Made by a program: the position numbers and the translations under genes
Shown: positions 36,204-44,311 of the stretch, one piece after another
Numbering within the stretch: position 1 is the stretch's first letter
Layout of the letters: the number at the start of each line of letters is the position of its first letter
Assembly: GCA_022561875.1 (NCBI GenBank)
Contig: JADFQJ010000015.1
Location: 1 to 57,843, forward strand
DNA: 57,843 nt
Direction: 5' to 3'
DNA from: Bacteroidota bacterium
GTDB taxonomy: Bacteria > Bacteroidota > Bacteroidia > Bacteroidales > VadinHA17
The notes under the pieces: model-generated
Seen by the model: the letters and a program-made list of their open reading frames with translations, nothing else
The model's database searches: none
Told to the model about the DNA's origin: nothing

Positions 36204-36236
36204 TTATTTTTACGAAAGAAAAGTCTTGAAATAGCA

Positions 36237-37832
36237 ATGGAAAAGGATAAAAATAAGGAACCCCAACCAGGCAAACAATCAGTAGAAAAACCACTGAAAT
36301 CAATAAAAAGGAGAGATGTGCTGAAAAGTCTGGCCACCGTTCCCGTATTAGGTGTGCTTGCATATAATTGGTGGAGAAAAAAACGGCGTGAAAATTTCCT
36401 AAATAACCAGATAAGTAAGGAGCTGGGTCTGTCTTATGAAGCCCCTCCTGCTCCGGTGTATGCTAAAAACGGAAAGCCTGTGCGTCTTGGTTTAATTGGG
36501 TTTGGAATCCGGGGGCCGCAAATTGCACGTGGAGCCGGATTTATGCATCCTGAAGAAGTAGATAAGTTGAAGCAGTCTGCTAAGGAAAATCCCAATGATA
36601 CCCGGTATAAGAATTTTCTGGAACAGGAAAACCTGAATTTGGTGGTTAACGGCATTTGCGATGTATTTGATGTTTATGCTGAAAGAGCAATTCAAACAGG
36701 AGCCAATATCAACCGGGTTGGTACGGATGGTAAACCGGGAAAGAAACCAAAACGGTATCGTACATACAAGGAATTGCTTGCCGCGGATGATATCGACGCA
36801 GTAATTATTGCCGCCCCTGACCACTGGCATGGCCCTATGACCATTGAGGCTGCAAAACACGGTAAACATGTTTATTGCGAAAAACCTATGACATGGACTG
36901 TGCCGGAAACTTACGAGGTAGTTAAAGCCGTGAAGGAAAATAATATCATTTTCCAGCTTGGTCATCAGGGACGGCAGACAGAGAGTTATGTGAAGGCAAA
37001 AGAAGCTATTGAGAAAAATATCCTGGGCAAGATCACCCTTATTGAGGTTACAACTAACCGCAATAGTCCCAATGGTGCATGGGTATATCCTATCCATCCG
37101 AAAGCCGGTCCGAAAACCATTGACTGGAAGCAGTTTATTGGTCAGGCACCCTGGCATGATTTCAGTCTCGAGCGTTTTTTCCGCTGGCGGTGCTGGTGGG
37201 ATTACAGTACCGGTCTGTCAGGCGATCTTCTTACTCATGAATATGATGCTATGAACCAGATCCTTGGATTGGGAATTCCCGATTCGGCTACTTCATCAGG
37301 TGGAATATATTATTATAAGGACGGACGTACAGTTCCGGATGTACTGCATACCGTATTCGAATTTTCGAAAAAAGGCCTGAGTCTGGTATACAGCGCCACA
37401 CTGGCCAGCAATAAAGACAGAGGTAAAATAATAATGGGTCATGATGCCAGTATGGAAATAGGAAGGATACTTACAATAAAAGCAGATCGGGAATCAACCA
37501 GGTATAAGGGAAAAATAAAAGATGGTTTAATTGATCCGGACCTTCCTCTCTATTCCTATATTCCCGGACGGAAGAATGTTGATGCAGTAACCTCTGCTAC
37601 TGAACAGTATTTTGCAGATCGTGGTCTTTTATATACCTACCGTGGAGGAAAAAGAGTAGATACAACTCACCTTCATGTTAGTGAATGGATTAACAGCATA
37701 CGAACCGGGAAACAACCTTCCTGCAATATCGATCAGGGTTTTGAAGAAGCTATGACTGCTCATATGGGGACTATTGCATATAAAGAAAAACGGAGAGTGT
37801 TTTGGGATCGGGATAATCAGAAGATAGTCTGA
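36237..37832 (+). CDS. Gfo/Idh/MocA family oxidoreductase with Tat-like leader (copy 1)
   Basis: A 531-residue NAD(P)-dependent oxidoreductase. A charged N-region is followed by IKRRDVLKSLATVPVLGVL, a twin-arginine-type signal or anchor. The Rossmann domain begins VRLGLIGFGIRGPQIARGAG, with an insertion before GICDVFDVYAERA. The catalytic lysine lies in HVYCEKPMTW. The C-terminal alpha/beta domain includes SGDLLTHEYDAMNQILGLG. Tat export of a folded protein with bound NAD(P) fits periplasmic sugar oxidation. It ends the plus-strand run DUF1080, M14, DoxX, Gfo and is followed by a strong bidirectional terminator. Confidence 0.9.
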   Translation: MEKDKNKEPQPGKQSVEKPLKSIKRRDVLKSLATVPVLGVLAYNWWRKKRRENFLNNQISKELGLSYEAPPAPVYAKNGKPVRLGLIGFGIRGPQIARGAGFMHPEEVDKLKQSAKENPNDTRYKNFLEQENLNLVVNGICDVFDVYAERAIQTGANINRVGTDGKPGKKPKRYRTYKELLAADDIDAVIIAAPDHWHGPMTIEAAKHGKHVYCEKPMTWTVPETYEVVKAVKENNIIFQLGHQGRQTESYVKAKEAIEKNILGKITLIEVTTNRNSPNGAWVYPIHPKAGPKTIDWKQFIGQAPWHDFSLERFFRWRCWWDYSTGLSGDLLTHEYDAMNQILGLGIPDSATSSGGIYYYKDGRTVPDVLHTVFEFSKKGLSLVYSATLASNKDRGKIIMGHDASMEIGRILTIKADRESTRYKGKIKDGLIDPDLPLYSYIPGRKNVDAVTSATEQYFADRGLLYTYRGGKRVDTTHLHVSEWINSIRTGKQPSCNIDQGFEEAMTAHMGTIAYKEKRRVFWDRDNQKIV

Positions 37833-37840
37833 AAAAAAAA

Positions 37841-37870
37841 GCTCAGGGCTGTCTGGCTCCTGAGCTTTTA
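37841..37870. terminator. Bidirectional terminator between Gfo/Idh/MocA and HMA genes
   Basis: GCTCAGG and CCTGAGC (37841-37847 and 37859-37865) form a strong stem. It is preceded by a run of A and followed by TTTTA, so it can terminate transcripts from both convergent genes. Confidence 0.85.
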
Positions 37871-37889
37871 CTACATTATGAACGATATA

Positions 37890-38309
37890 CTATCTCCGGT
37901 CGTACTTACAGCACCCGGGCAGATCAGCATATGCCTTATCACTGGCGGCGGCTTTTTCTGTATCATAACCAACCAGTGCGATCGCGTCATGTATCTTTTC
38001 AACCTTTACTTCCTCAGAATGATAAGTAAGCTTCAGCATTTTGGTATCTTTGTCCCATTCAGCTGAACAGGCGCCTTCTACACTTGTTGCGGCTTTTTCA
38101 ATACGGCCTTTGCACATTCCGCAGTTGCCATACACCTTGAATGAAGCGGTTTTGGCATCTTTAGATGCTTCACAAGAATCATTTTCCTGTTTATCGCAAC
38201 AAGCTTTTTCCTGTTTCTCCTCTTCTTGTGCTTCTTGTGCCGAAACTGATGTGGGTAGCAAAAATGCTCCAATAAGTATCAATCCGGCGAGGATAATTGA
38301 CTTTTTCAT
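37890..38309 (-). CDS. Exported heavy-metal-associated (HMA) domain protein
   Basis: A 139-residue protein with a signal peptide (cleavage near SVSAQEAQ) and a short Cys-rich acidic linker (ACCDKQENDSC). An HMA domain follows: the metal-binding CGMC is in VYGNCGMCKGRIEKAA, and HDAIALVGYDTEKA is the usual C-terminal strand. The tail ends in GCC. It probably binds copper or another soft metal in the periplasm. It has no metal-transport partner in this window. A -7 box lies at 38383-38390. Confidence 0.9.
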   Translation of the reverse strand: MKKSIILAGLILIGAFLLPTSVSAQEAQEEEKQEKACCDKQENDSCEASKDAKTASFKVYGNCGMCKGRIEKAATSVEGACSAEWDKDTKMLKLTYHSEEVKVEKIHDAIALVGYDTEKAAASDKAYADLPGCCKYDRR

Positions 38310-38382
38310 AAAATTTAAAATTTAGTTAAACATAGTTATTAATAGAAAAATTATTTTTATTATTAATCTTGTTTATTTAGAA

Positions 38383-38390
38383 CAAAAATA
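38383..38390 (-). promoter_or_regulatory. -7 box (TATTTTTG) for HMA gene
   Basis: On the minus strand TATTTTTG fits TAnnTTTG and lies about 74 bases upstream of the HMA start codon. The surrounding region is very AT-rich, so a chance match is possible. Confidence 0.4.
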
Positions 38391-38525
38391 AATAATATTT
38401 TGATTTATTCCTAAGAAAATTTATTTATTTAACAAAACCGGCAGTTTTGAAACGAAACTTGATAAATATCAATTTTGTAATTAAGCGGTCTCTGACTTTG
38501 AACAGGGATCAGGAGCGACCCTGAA

Positions 38526-39686
38526 TCAGTTATTCATCCTGACCCATTTCTGCTCAGACTGAGATGATTCAACTACAGTTTCGATAAATGCCATTCCACG
38601 AACACCATCATGCACATTAGGGAAATCAAGCCATTCAGGATCGGGATCTTTTCCTTCTTTCTTGCTCAGAACTGTCAGGGCGAAATTTTTGTAGATATTG
38701 GCAAATGCTTCAATGAAACCTTCGGGATGTCCTGCAGGAATGCGTGAAGCAAGTTGTGATGCCTTTCCGAAACCTGCAAAGGGGGTAGCTGTACGAAACG
38801 TTTCAGTTGGCCGGTCGGCCCATTTTACTATTAGTGTATTGGGACTCATCTGTCTCCATTCAATGCCACCTTTATCACCATATACTTTGATCCTTAGATT
38901 ATTCTCCTCACCGGTAGCCACCTGGCTCGCAAGCAGGGTGCCGGTTGCACCGCCTTCATACCGTATAAGCATACTGCCATCATCGTCCAGGATGCGGCCT
39001 TTCACATGGCTGGTCAGGTCGGCACAAAGTGATTCGATCTTCAACCCTGTAATATATTCGGCCAGGTTTTCTGCATGTGTGCCGATATCCCCCATGGTAA
39101 GAACTTTCCCGGATCTCTTTGGGTCTGCACGCCAGCTTGCCTGTTTGTGACCCGTATCTTCGAGTTTTGTATTAAGCCATCCCTGGAAATACTCAACGGC
39201 AACCTTGCGTATTTTGCCCAACGCTCCTGACCGTACCATATACCTTGCCTGTTTAACCATAGGATAACCGGTATAATTGTGTGTCAGGGCAAAAACCAGT
39301 CCTGTATCCTCAGTTTTTTTTGCAAGTTTCCTGGCTTCATCCAGGGTCATGGTCACCGGTTTATCACATATTACATGAAAGCCATGTTCTAAAGATATTT
39401 GTGCCGGTTCGTAATGCAGATAGTTGGGTGTTACAATAGAAACAATGTCCATTCTTTTTTCTTCCGGAAGCCTGCTTTCCTTCTCGATCATCTCTCTGAA
39501 ATCGCCGTATATTCTTTCCGGAGGAAGGCCCAGTTGTTCACCACTTATCCTTGACCGTTCGGGTGTACTGCTGAATGCTCCGCATACCAGTTCTATATGT
39601 CCGTCCATAACCGCAGCCATCCGGTGAACTATGCCTATGAATGAATCGATACCACCGCCGATCATTCCCATTTTTAGTTTTGTCAT
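38526..39686 (-). CDS. Gfo/Idh/MocA family oxidoreductase, cytoplasmic type (copy 2)
   Basis: A 386-residue NAD(P)-dependent oxidoreductase without a leader peptide, the only one of the four in this window that seems cytoplasmic. The nucleotide-binding start is [20 protein letters not shown]. The catalytic lysine is in [15 protein letters not shown], with DKP replacing the usual [19 protein letters not shown] provides the histidine region of the active site. It could complete the catabolism of an imported oxidised sugar. It is not closely linked to another gene on its strand. Confidence 0.92.
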   Translation of the reverse strand: MTKLKMGMIGGGIDSFIGIVHRMAAVMDGHIELVCGAFSSTPERSRISGEQLGLPPERIYGDFREMIEKESRLPEEKRMDIVSIVTPNYLHYEPAQISLEHGFHVICDKPVTMTLDEARKLAKKTEDTGLVFALTHNYTGYPMVKQARYMVRSGALGKIRKVAVEYFQGWLNTKLEDTGHKQASWRADPKRSGKVLTMGDIGTHAENLAEYITGLKIESLCADLTSHVKGRILDDDGSMLIRYEGGATGTLLASQVATGEENNLRIKVYGDKGGIEWRQMSPNTLIVKWADRPTETFRTATPFAGFGKASQLASRIPAGHPEGFIEAFANIYKNFALTVLSKKEGKDPDPEWLDFPNVHDGVRGMAFIETVVESSQSEQKWVRMNN

Positions 39687-39785
39687 ATGTTAAGAAGGTT
39701 TTAAAATTTAAGAAAAATAAAGGTAATTTTTCCCCGGCATAACTAAAAATTACATTGGTTTTTTTTATCACATAATTGCTATCGT

Positions 39786-39906
39786 GATTTTGCGAGCGAA
39801 GCGAAGCAATCTTTAATGACCTTTCGTAAAGCTTATAACAATCCTCTATTTTAGCATTCCGGTAATTTAATACAGATTGCTTCGTCGCTGCGCTCCTCGC
39901 AAAATC
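39786..39906. repeat. MITE-like inverted-repeat element (GCGAGCGAAGCGAAGC), copy 2
   Basis: Left arm 39786-39812 (GATTTTGCGAGCGAAGCGAA...) and right arm 39874-39906 (AGATTGCTTCGTCGCTGCGC...) are imperfect inverted repeats around a 61-bp core. The left arm and core align with 31591-31668. No transposase is encoded; size and shape suggest a small non-autonomous or REP-like element. Confidence 0.75.
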
Positions 39907-40049
39907 CTTTTTCACACTGAAATTCATCCGGTGATTAACCGGAAACAAGACGAAATATGCACCTTATAATACTTAACACGAAACCCGCTTCGTCCGCCGT
40001 AGTGCTGACGAAGGCGGATAACCCATATCAGCTTCTAAATAATGTTTTC

Positions 40050-40057
40050 TATCTTTA
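40050..40057 (+). promoter_or_regulatory. Weak -7-like box (TATCTTTA) for TIM-barrel gene
   Basis: TATCTTTA, one base off TAnnTTTG, lies 40 bases upstream of the ATG at 40098. It supports that start rather than the in-frame upstream start at 39957. Confidence 0.3.
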
Positions 40058-40097
40058 CAATCAAACGTACAATAACAATAAGTTAAAAAACAACAAT

Positions 40098-41024
40098 ATG
40101 GAAAGACGAAATTTTCTCAAGAAAACCCTGATTGCAGGTACAATTTCTGCAGTTGCCGGCAAATCACTAATTGGCAATCCTTTATTTAAGCCCGTTAATC
40201 AGACCCGGAAGCAAAAGTTTAAACTAAACTATGCTCCCTATTTTGGTATGTTCAAGAATCATGCAGGTGATGATCTGATTGATCAGCTTAAGTTTATGGC
40301 AGATCAGGGTTTTACTGCAATGTTTGACAACGGACTGATGAAAAAATCCCCTCTTCAGCAAGAGAAAATAGTAAAAACTGTCGATCAACTTGGTATGGCA
40401 AAAGGACCTTTTGTACTATATGCTGATTTTGGTAAAGAGTCTTTTGTTCTTGATCATAAAGAGGTTCGTGATATGCTGATGAAAATGATGAAAGAAGGTA
40501 TTGAAACAGCAAAACGTACTAACTTCAAACAGGCGCTTGTTGTACCGGGCCGTTACAATCAGAGAATGGAATGGGACTACCAGACTGCTAATGTTATTGA
40601 GAACCTTAAATATTGTGCCGATATCCTTGAACCTGCCGGAGTGGTAATGGTGATTGAACCGCTAAATCCTCATGATCATCCCGGCCTGTTCCTTACAAAA
40701 ATGCCTCAGGCATACAATATCTGCAGGGCTGTTAACAGTACCAGTTGTAAGATTGTTGACGATCTTTATCACCAGCAGATCACCGAGGGGAACCTGATAC
40801 CTAATATCGACAGGTCGTGGAGTGAGATTGCTGCATTTCATCTGGGCGATAACCCCGGGCGTAAAGAGCCGACAACCGGTGAGATAAACTTTAAGAATAT
40901 CTTTAAACACCTCTTTGAAAAGGGGTATAAAGGTGTTTTATGCATGGAGCATGGTAAATCAAAGCCTGGCAAAGAGGGAGAAAAAGCATTGATCGAAGCA
41001 TACCGGCAGGTGGATGATTTCTGA
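40098..41024 (+). CDS. Hydroxypyruvate isomerase-like TIM-barrel protein with Tat-like leader
   Basis: A 308-residue protein of the AP-endonuclease-2/xylose-isomerase-like TIM-barrel family. The start at 40098 gives a Tat leader (MERRNFLKKTLIAGTISAVA). Active-site-type motifs are VMVIEPLNPHDHPG (metal glutamate), CKIVDDLYHQQITEGNL, FHLGDNPGRKEPTTGEINF and VLCMEHGKSKPG. The NPGRKEP..GEI block is typical of hydroxypyruvate isomerase-like enzymes, but sugar epimerase activity on keto-sugars is also possible. Its neighbours are Gfo/Idh/MocA genes on the opposite strand. Confidence 0.88.
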   Translation: MERRNFLKKTLIAGTISAVAGKSLIGNPLFKPVNQTRKQKFKLNYAPYFGMFKNHAGDDLIDQLKFMADQGFTAMFDNGLMKKSPLQQEKIVKTVDQLGMAKGPFVLYADFGKESFVLDHKEVRDMLMKMMKEGIETAKRTNFKQALVVPGRYNQRMEWDYQTANVIENLKYCADILEPAGVVMVIEPLNPHDHPGLFLTKMPQAYNICRAVNSTSCKIVDDLYHQQITEGNLIPNIDRSWSEIAAFHLGDNPGRKEPTTGEINFKNIFKHLFEKGYKGVLCMEHGKSKPGKEGEKALIEAYRQVDDF

Positions 41025-41132
41025 TTATGCTCACATCCGTACCTATAACCTGCATACCAACCTTAAAATAATTGAAATTGTAAGCAATTACATATCAGGA
41101 TTATACAAGGATAATAATAAAGAATAACGTAA

Positions 41133-41160
41133 TTTAATAGGTATTTAAATACCTATTAAA
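41133..41160. repeat. Perfect 28-bp palindrome
   Basis: Positions 41133-41160 read the same on both strands, centred on GGTATTTAAATACC with no spacer. They lie between the convergent stop codons at 41024 and 41208. There is no T-run after it in either direction, so it is not a standard terminator. It could be a regulator site, a cruciform or an AT-rich transcription end. Confidence 0.85.
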
Positions 41161-41207
41161 AAATATAAAGCTGAGGCTTAACCAATGCTAACTATTGAGA
41201 GTATTCA

Positions 41208-42560
41208 TTATTTCTCTTTAGATTCTGATCCGGGTACGTGAAAATGTGGTTCCATATCCATTGTACCTAACTGGTAAGTTTTCGGGCCAAGTCTCAGATC
41301 GGAATTCATCATCTCTTCCCATGTTACTTCTTTCCCGGTATAAGCGGATATCCGTCCCATAATGGCTGTCATGGTCGATATTGCAACATTCTCGCCTTCA
41401 TTAATTGGTTCGTTTTTACGGACTGAAGTTACCAGGTTAATGTGCTCCTGTAGGTACGGGCTGATCTTTACATTCTTCATCTGCTCACCATTTTCATCAA
41501 GCGGGTATTCATATTTCCACTTCTCAGTTCCTTCCGGAGTCCAGATTGTATTCCGGCAGTTGGAATATCCCTTTGTTCCACGGACATATTCTGATACATT
41601 GTTTGTACAACCGTTTATCTGACGGCACATACTATGCATATGCATATCGTTGTCGAAAATAAAATCGACACTGAAAAAGTCATACTGATCACCTGTTACC
41701 CTTCTGTGCCTTGCTCCGAAACCAACTGCTTTTACCGGGTGTTTGCCCGAGAACCAGTTAACTACATCAATATTGTGTACATGCTGTTCGGTAATATGAT
41801 CACCCGAAAGCCATAACCAGTTAACCCAGTCACGTATCATGAATTCCATATCCGACCATTCAGGCTGACGGTCACGGTACCATAACTGTGATTGATTCCA
41901 ATAAACATTGGCGGCAACAATTTCACCGATTGCCCCATTAGCTATTTGTTCATATGTTTTCAGGTAGTCGCGCTGGTGCCTTCTTTGTGTTCCGGCAACA
42001 ATTGAGAGTCCGAGGGCTTCAGCTTTTTTAGCGGAGGTCATGATCGAACGCGCCCCGACCGGGTCAACAGCTACAGGTTTTTCCATAAAGACATGTTTTT
42101 TGGCTTTCACTGCTGCCTCAAGCTGTTCAGGTCTGAAGTGCGGGGGAGTAGCAAGAATAACTATGTCCACTCCGCTATCCAAAATCTTCTGGTAAGCATC
42201 GAAACCCAGGAAGCAATTTTCTTCCGGGACTTCAACGTCATGTTTCTCTTTTAGCTCCTTATTTGTATCATCAATTCTATCCTGAAAAATATCAGCCAGG
42301 GCATGTATCTCCAGGTTAGGACCTGCATTGAGGAAGTCTACTGCGGCACCTGTTCCTCTTCCCCCGCAACCAACAAGTCCGGCTTTAAGTGTAGGCCCGT
42401 CGGGAGCCTGGTCAAGTGGTACAGGAATAACTACATTCTTTTTAGTTTCATTACTGCAGGCACTGGCAAGTGCGGCAACGCCAAGAGTGGTCACAGCTCC
42501 AATGGCTGCAGTGTTACCTAAAAATTTTCTTCTTGAGATCGATCTTTTTTTTTCTTCCAT
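41208..42560 (-). CDS. Gfo/Idh/MocA family oxidoreductase, Tat lipoprotein type (copy 3)
   Basis: A 450-residue oxidoreductase whose leader combines a twin-arginine motif (SISRRKFLGN) with a lipobox (ALASACS, Cys about residue 35), so the mature protein is probably a periplasmic or outer-membrane lipoprotein carrying bound NAD(P). The Rossmann start is AGLVGCGGRGTGAAVDFL and the catalytic lysine is in HVFMEKPVAVDP. HITEQHVHNIDVVNWF provides the active-site histidine region. It starts 44 bases after the stop of the cytochrome-SUMF1 fusion gene, and the two are probably one transcript. This makes it the best candidate partner for the cytochrome. Confidence 0.92.
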   Translation of the reverse strand: MEEKKRSISRRKFLGNTAAIGAVTTLGVAALASACSNETKKNVVIPVPLDQAPDGPTLKAGLVGCGGRGTGAAVDFLNAGPNLEIHALADIFQDRIDDTNKELKEKHDVEVPEENCFLGFDAYQKILDSGVDIVILATPPHFRPEQLEAAVKAKKHVFMEKPVAVDPVGARSIMTSAKKAEALGLSIVAGTQRRHQRDYLKTYEQIANGAIGEIVAANVYWNQSQLWYRDRQPEWSDMEFMIRDWVNWLWLSGDHITEQHVHNIDVVNWFSGKHPVKAVGFGARHRRVTGDQYDFFSVDFIFDNDMHMHSMCRQINGCTNNVSEYVRGTKGYSNCRNTIWTPEGTEKWKYEYPLDENGEQMKNVKISPYLQEHINLVTSVRKNEPINEGENVAISTMTAIMGRISAYTGKEVTWEEMMNSDLRLGPKTYQLGTMDMEPHFHVPGSESKEK

Positions 42561-42604
42561 GGTTAGTGAATTTTAAATTATTTGTTTGATATTTGTAAAT
42601 ACCA

Positions 42605-44158
42605 CTATTGATCACTTTTAACTTTAATCTTAACCTCATCCTTAGCCTTAGCCTTCCCTTCACATACAACCCTGAATCCTATATGGTTACAGTCAGAGTA
42701 CCACCAGATACTTTTTGGCATCTGGGGATCGGTCAGTAACCATTTTTCAGTTTTTGTATAATCTCTTGATGCACATCTTACATCTTCAGCTCTGCTTTTA
42801 AATGATCCCCCTCTAATAACATGTTCAGTTCCTTTTTCAGGGCCAACAGGATTGATAAGCATATCTTTATTATATTGTTCGTAAGCATTTGGCGCGTACC
42901 AATCCCGGCAGAATTCTGCTACATTGCCAGCCATATTTTGCAATCCAAACGGATTGGCTTTTACTTCGCCGGATTCAATGGTTTTGCCAATTTCTGATCC
43001 TATAAAGTTAATATATTGATATATTTCATCATTGCTTTTTGTAAATATTTTACCGAAACCCCCTTTTTCTTTAAAATCTTTTGGTTCACCCTCAAAAAAA
43101 TATGGACCTGTTGTTCCTCCACGGCAAGCATATTCCCATTCAGCTTCAGTTGGAAGCCGGTATTTTTTCCCGGTTACTTTTGATAGCCATTTACAGTATG
43201 TTTCAGCAGCATGATAAGTCATAGTGATGGCAGGTCGTGTTCCCATTCCCCATCCCTGACCGGGCGCCCCCCACGGTGGTGTTGCTCCGGTAATTGCATC
43301 CGGATCGTTACTTTGTTTTTTGCTCTGTCCCGTTGTACGTCCCTCCGAAGAAGTAGCATTGTAAAAGGATAAATACTCATCCCAGGTAACTTCTGTCCTG
43401 GCAATGAAAAACGGGGAAAGTTCTGTTTTCCGGACCGGTCTTTCATTTGGCTGACCGGCTTTTTGATCTGGGCTGCTCCCCATTTGAAACGTTCCTCCAG
43501 GAATTGCAACCATATCAAACTTCACATTTGTTCCCGGGATATATTCTGTAAAATCTTCAAACTCTGTAATTTTTGCCGGTTTGGTAAATATAACCTCTTT
43601 GTCTTTTGCTTCAGTACCAAAGCTTACATTTTTTGCATGAACAGCATTTTTAGAATAATGACCTACCTGCAAATGGCAGTTAATACAATGGAGTTCATCA
43701 TCATGTTCGGTATAATAAAGGTGCGCCTCATCACCATCTTTTGATAATTGCAGGGGAAAAAGATTTTGATGACAATGTTTGCATGAAATCTCATATGTGT
43801 GATTTATGGCATATTCAATCAATGATTTTTCCTGCCAGTTGAATTCTGAACTGTCTTTAAATATCTTTCCGTAAAGATCACGGACACCTGTTATGGCTTT
43901 TTCTTTAATGTAACCCCGGCCTTCAGGGGGGAGATGGCATTCGACACAATGTACTTTGATACCGCTTGGGTTATCAAAATGTGTGGAGAGTTTCCATGAT
44001 GAATGTGCCTGGGGGTGAACATGACATGATGCACAAAACCGGTCGGTTGAAGTTAAATGAATAACTTTTCTGCTGCCTGAAAAAAAAATCGATCCCAGTA
44101 TGAATCCGGCAGTTGCAATAAGTATTGTCTTATGGCTGATTATTTTTCGGTTCTTCAT
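42605..44158 (-). CDS. NapC/NirT-type tetraheme cytochrome c fused to SUMF1/FGE-like domain
   Basis: A 517-residue two-domain protein. Residues 10-30 are a membrane anchor. Residues about 38-170 hold four CxxCH haem motifs (C42-H46, C71-H75, C126-H130, C158-H162) in the arrangement of NapC/NirT quinol dehydrogenases. Residues about 215-500 form a formylglycine-generating-enzyme-like domain: FDMVAIPGGTFQMGS, ARTEVTWDEYLSFYN, YRLPTEAEWEYACRGG, NMAGNVAEFCRDWY, VIRGGSFKS and HIGFRVVC. The second FGE active-site cysteine position (RCASRD) is present but the first is not evident, so sulfatase activation is doubtful. It precedes a Tat-lipoprotein Gfo/Idh/MocA gene. Haem and quinol contact suggest periplasmic electron transfer. 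Confidence 0.9.
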   Translation of the reverse strand: MKNRKIISHKTILIATAGFILGSIFFSGSRKVIHLTSTDRFCASCHVHPQAHSSWKLSTHFDNPSGIKVHCVECHLPPEGRGYIKEKAITGVRDLYGKIFKDSSEFNWQEKSLIEYAINHTYEISCKHCHQNLFPLQLSKDGDEAHLYYTEHDDELHCINCHLQVGHYSKNAVHAKNVSFGTEAKDKEVIFTKPAKITEFEDFTEYIPGTNVKFDMVAIPGGTFQMGSSPDQKAGQPNERPVRKTELSPFFIARTEVTWDEYLSFYNATSSEGRTTGQSKKQSNDPDAITGATPPWGAPGQGWGMGTRPAITMTYHAAETYCKWLSKVTGKKYRLPTEAEWEYACRGGTTGPYFFEGEPKDFKEKGGFGKIFTKSNDEIYQYINFIGSEIGKTIESGEVKANPFGLQNMAGNVAEFCRDWYAPNAYEQYNKDMLINPVGPEKGTEHVIRGGSFKSRAEDVRCASRDYTKTEKWLLTDPQMPKSIWWYSDCNHIGFRVVCEGKAKAKDEVKIKVKSDQ

Positions 44159-44311
44159 TTCATTAAAACAATGAATTGGGATCGTTAATAAAAGTCCTGA
44201 AAATACTGAAAAAAATAAACTTTCATATGAATTTTACAAATTAATTAGTAAATTGTGAGCTGTTTATTTCTTATCCTGAAACTGTTATAAATTCAATTAA
44301 AAATTCTTATT

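Larger units (their letters stand above)
39687..40097. repeat. 411-bp non-coding stretch with inverted-repeat element
   Basis: The stretch between divergent genes contains the inverted-repeat element at 39786-39906 and a GC-rich inverted sequence at 39988-40020 (CTTCGTCCGCCGTAG...GACGAAGGCGGA). Both are likely dispersed repeats. A weak promoter for the downstream gene lies at 40050-40057. Open frames here translate repeats and are not supported as genes. Confidence 0.65.

Noticed and set aside
39538-39948. 136-codon minus-strand frame upstream of the 38526 Gfo gene
   Set aside because: It covers the inverted-repeat element and overlaps the Gfo N-terminus in another frame.
42605-44158. Sulfatase-activating formylglycine-generating enzyme
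   Set aside because: One of the two active-site cysteines is not evident, no sulfatase is in the window, and the domain is fused to a cytochrome.
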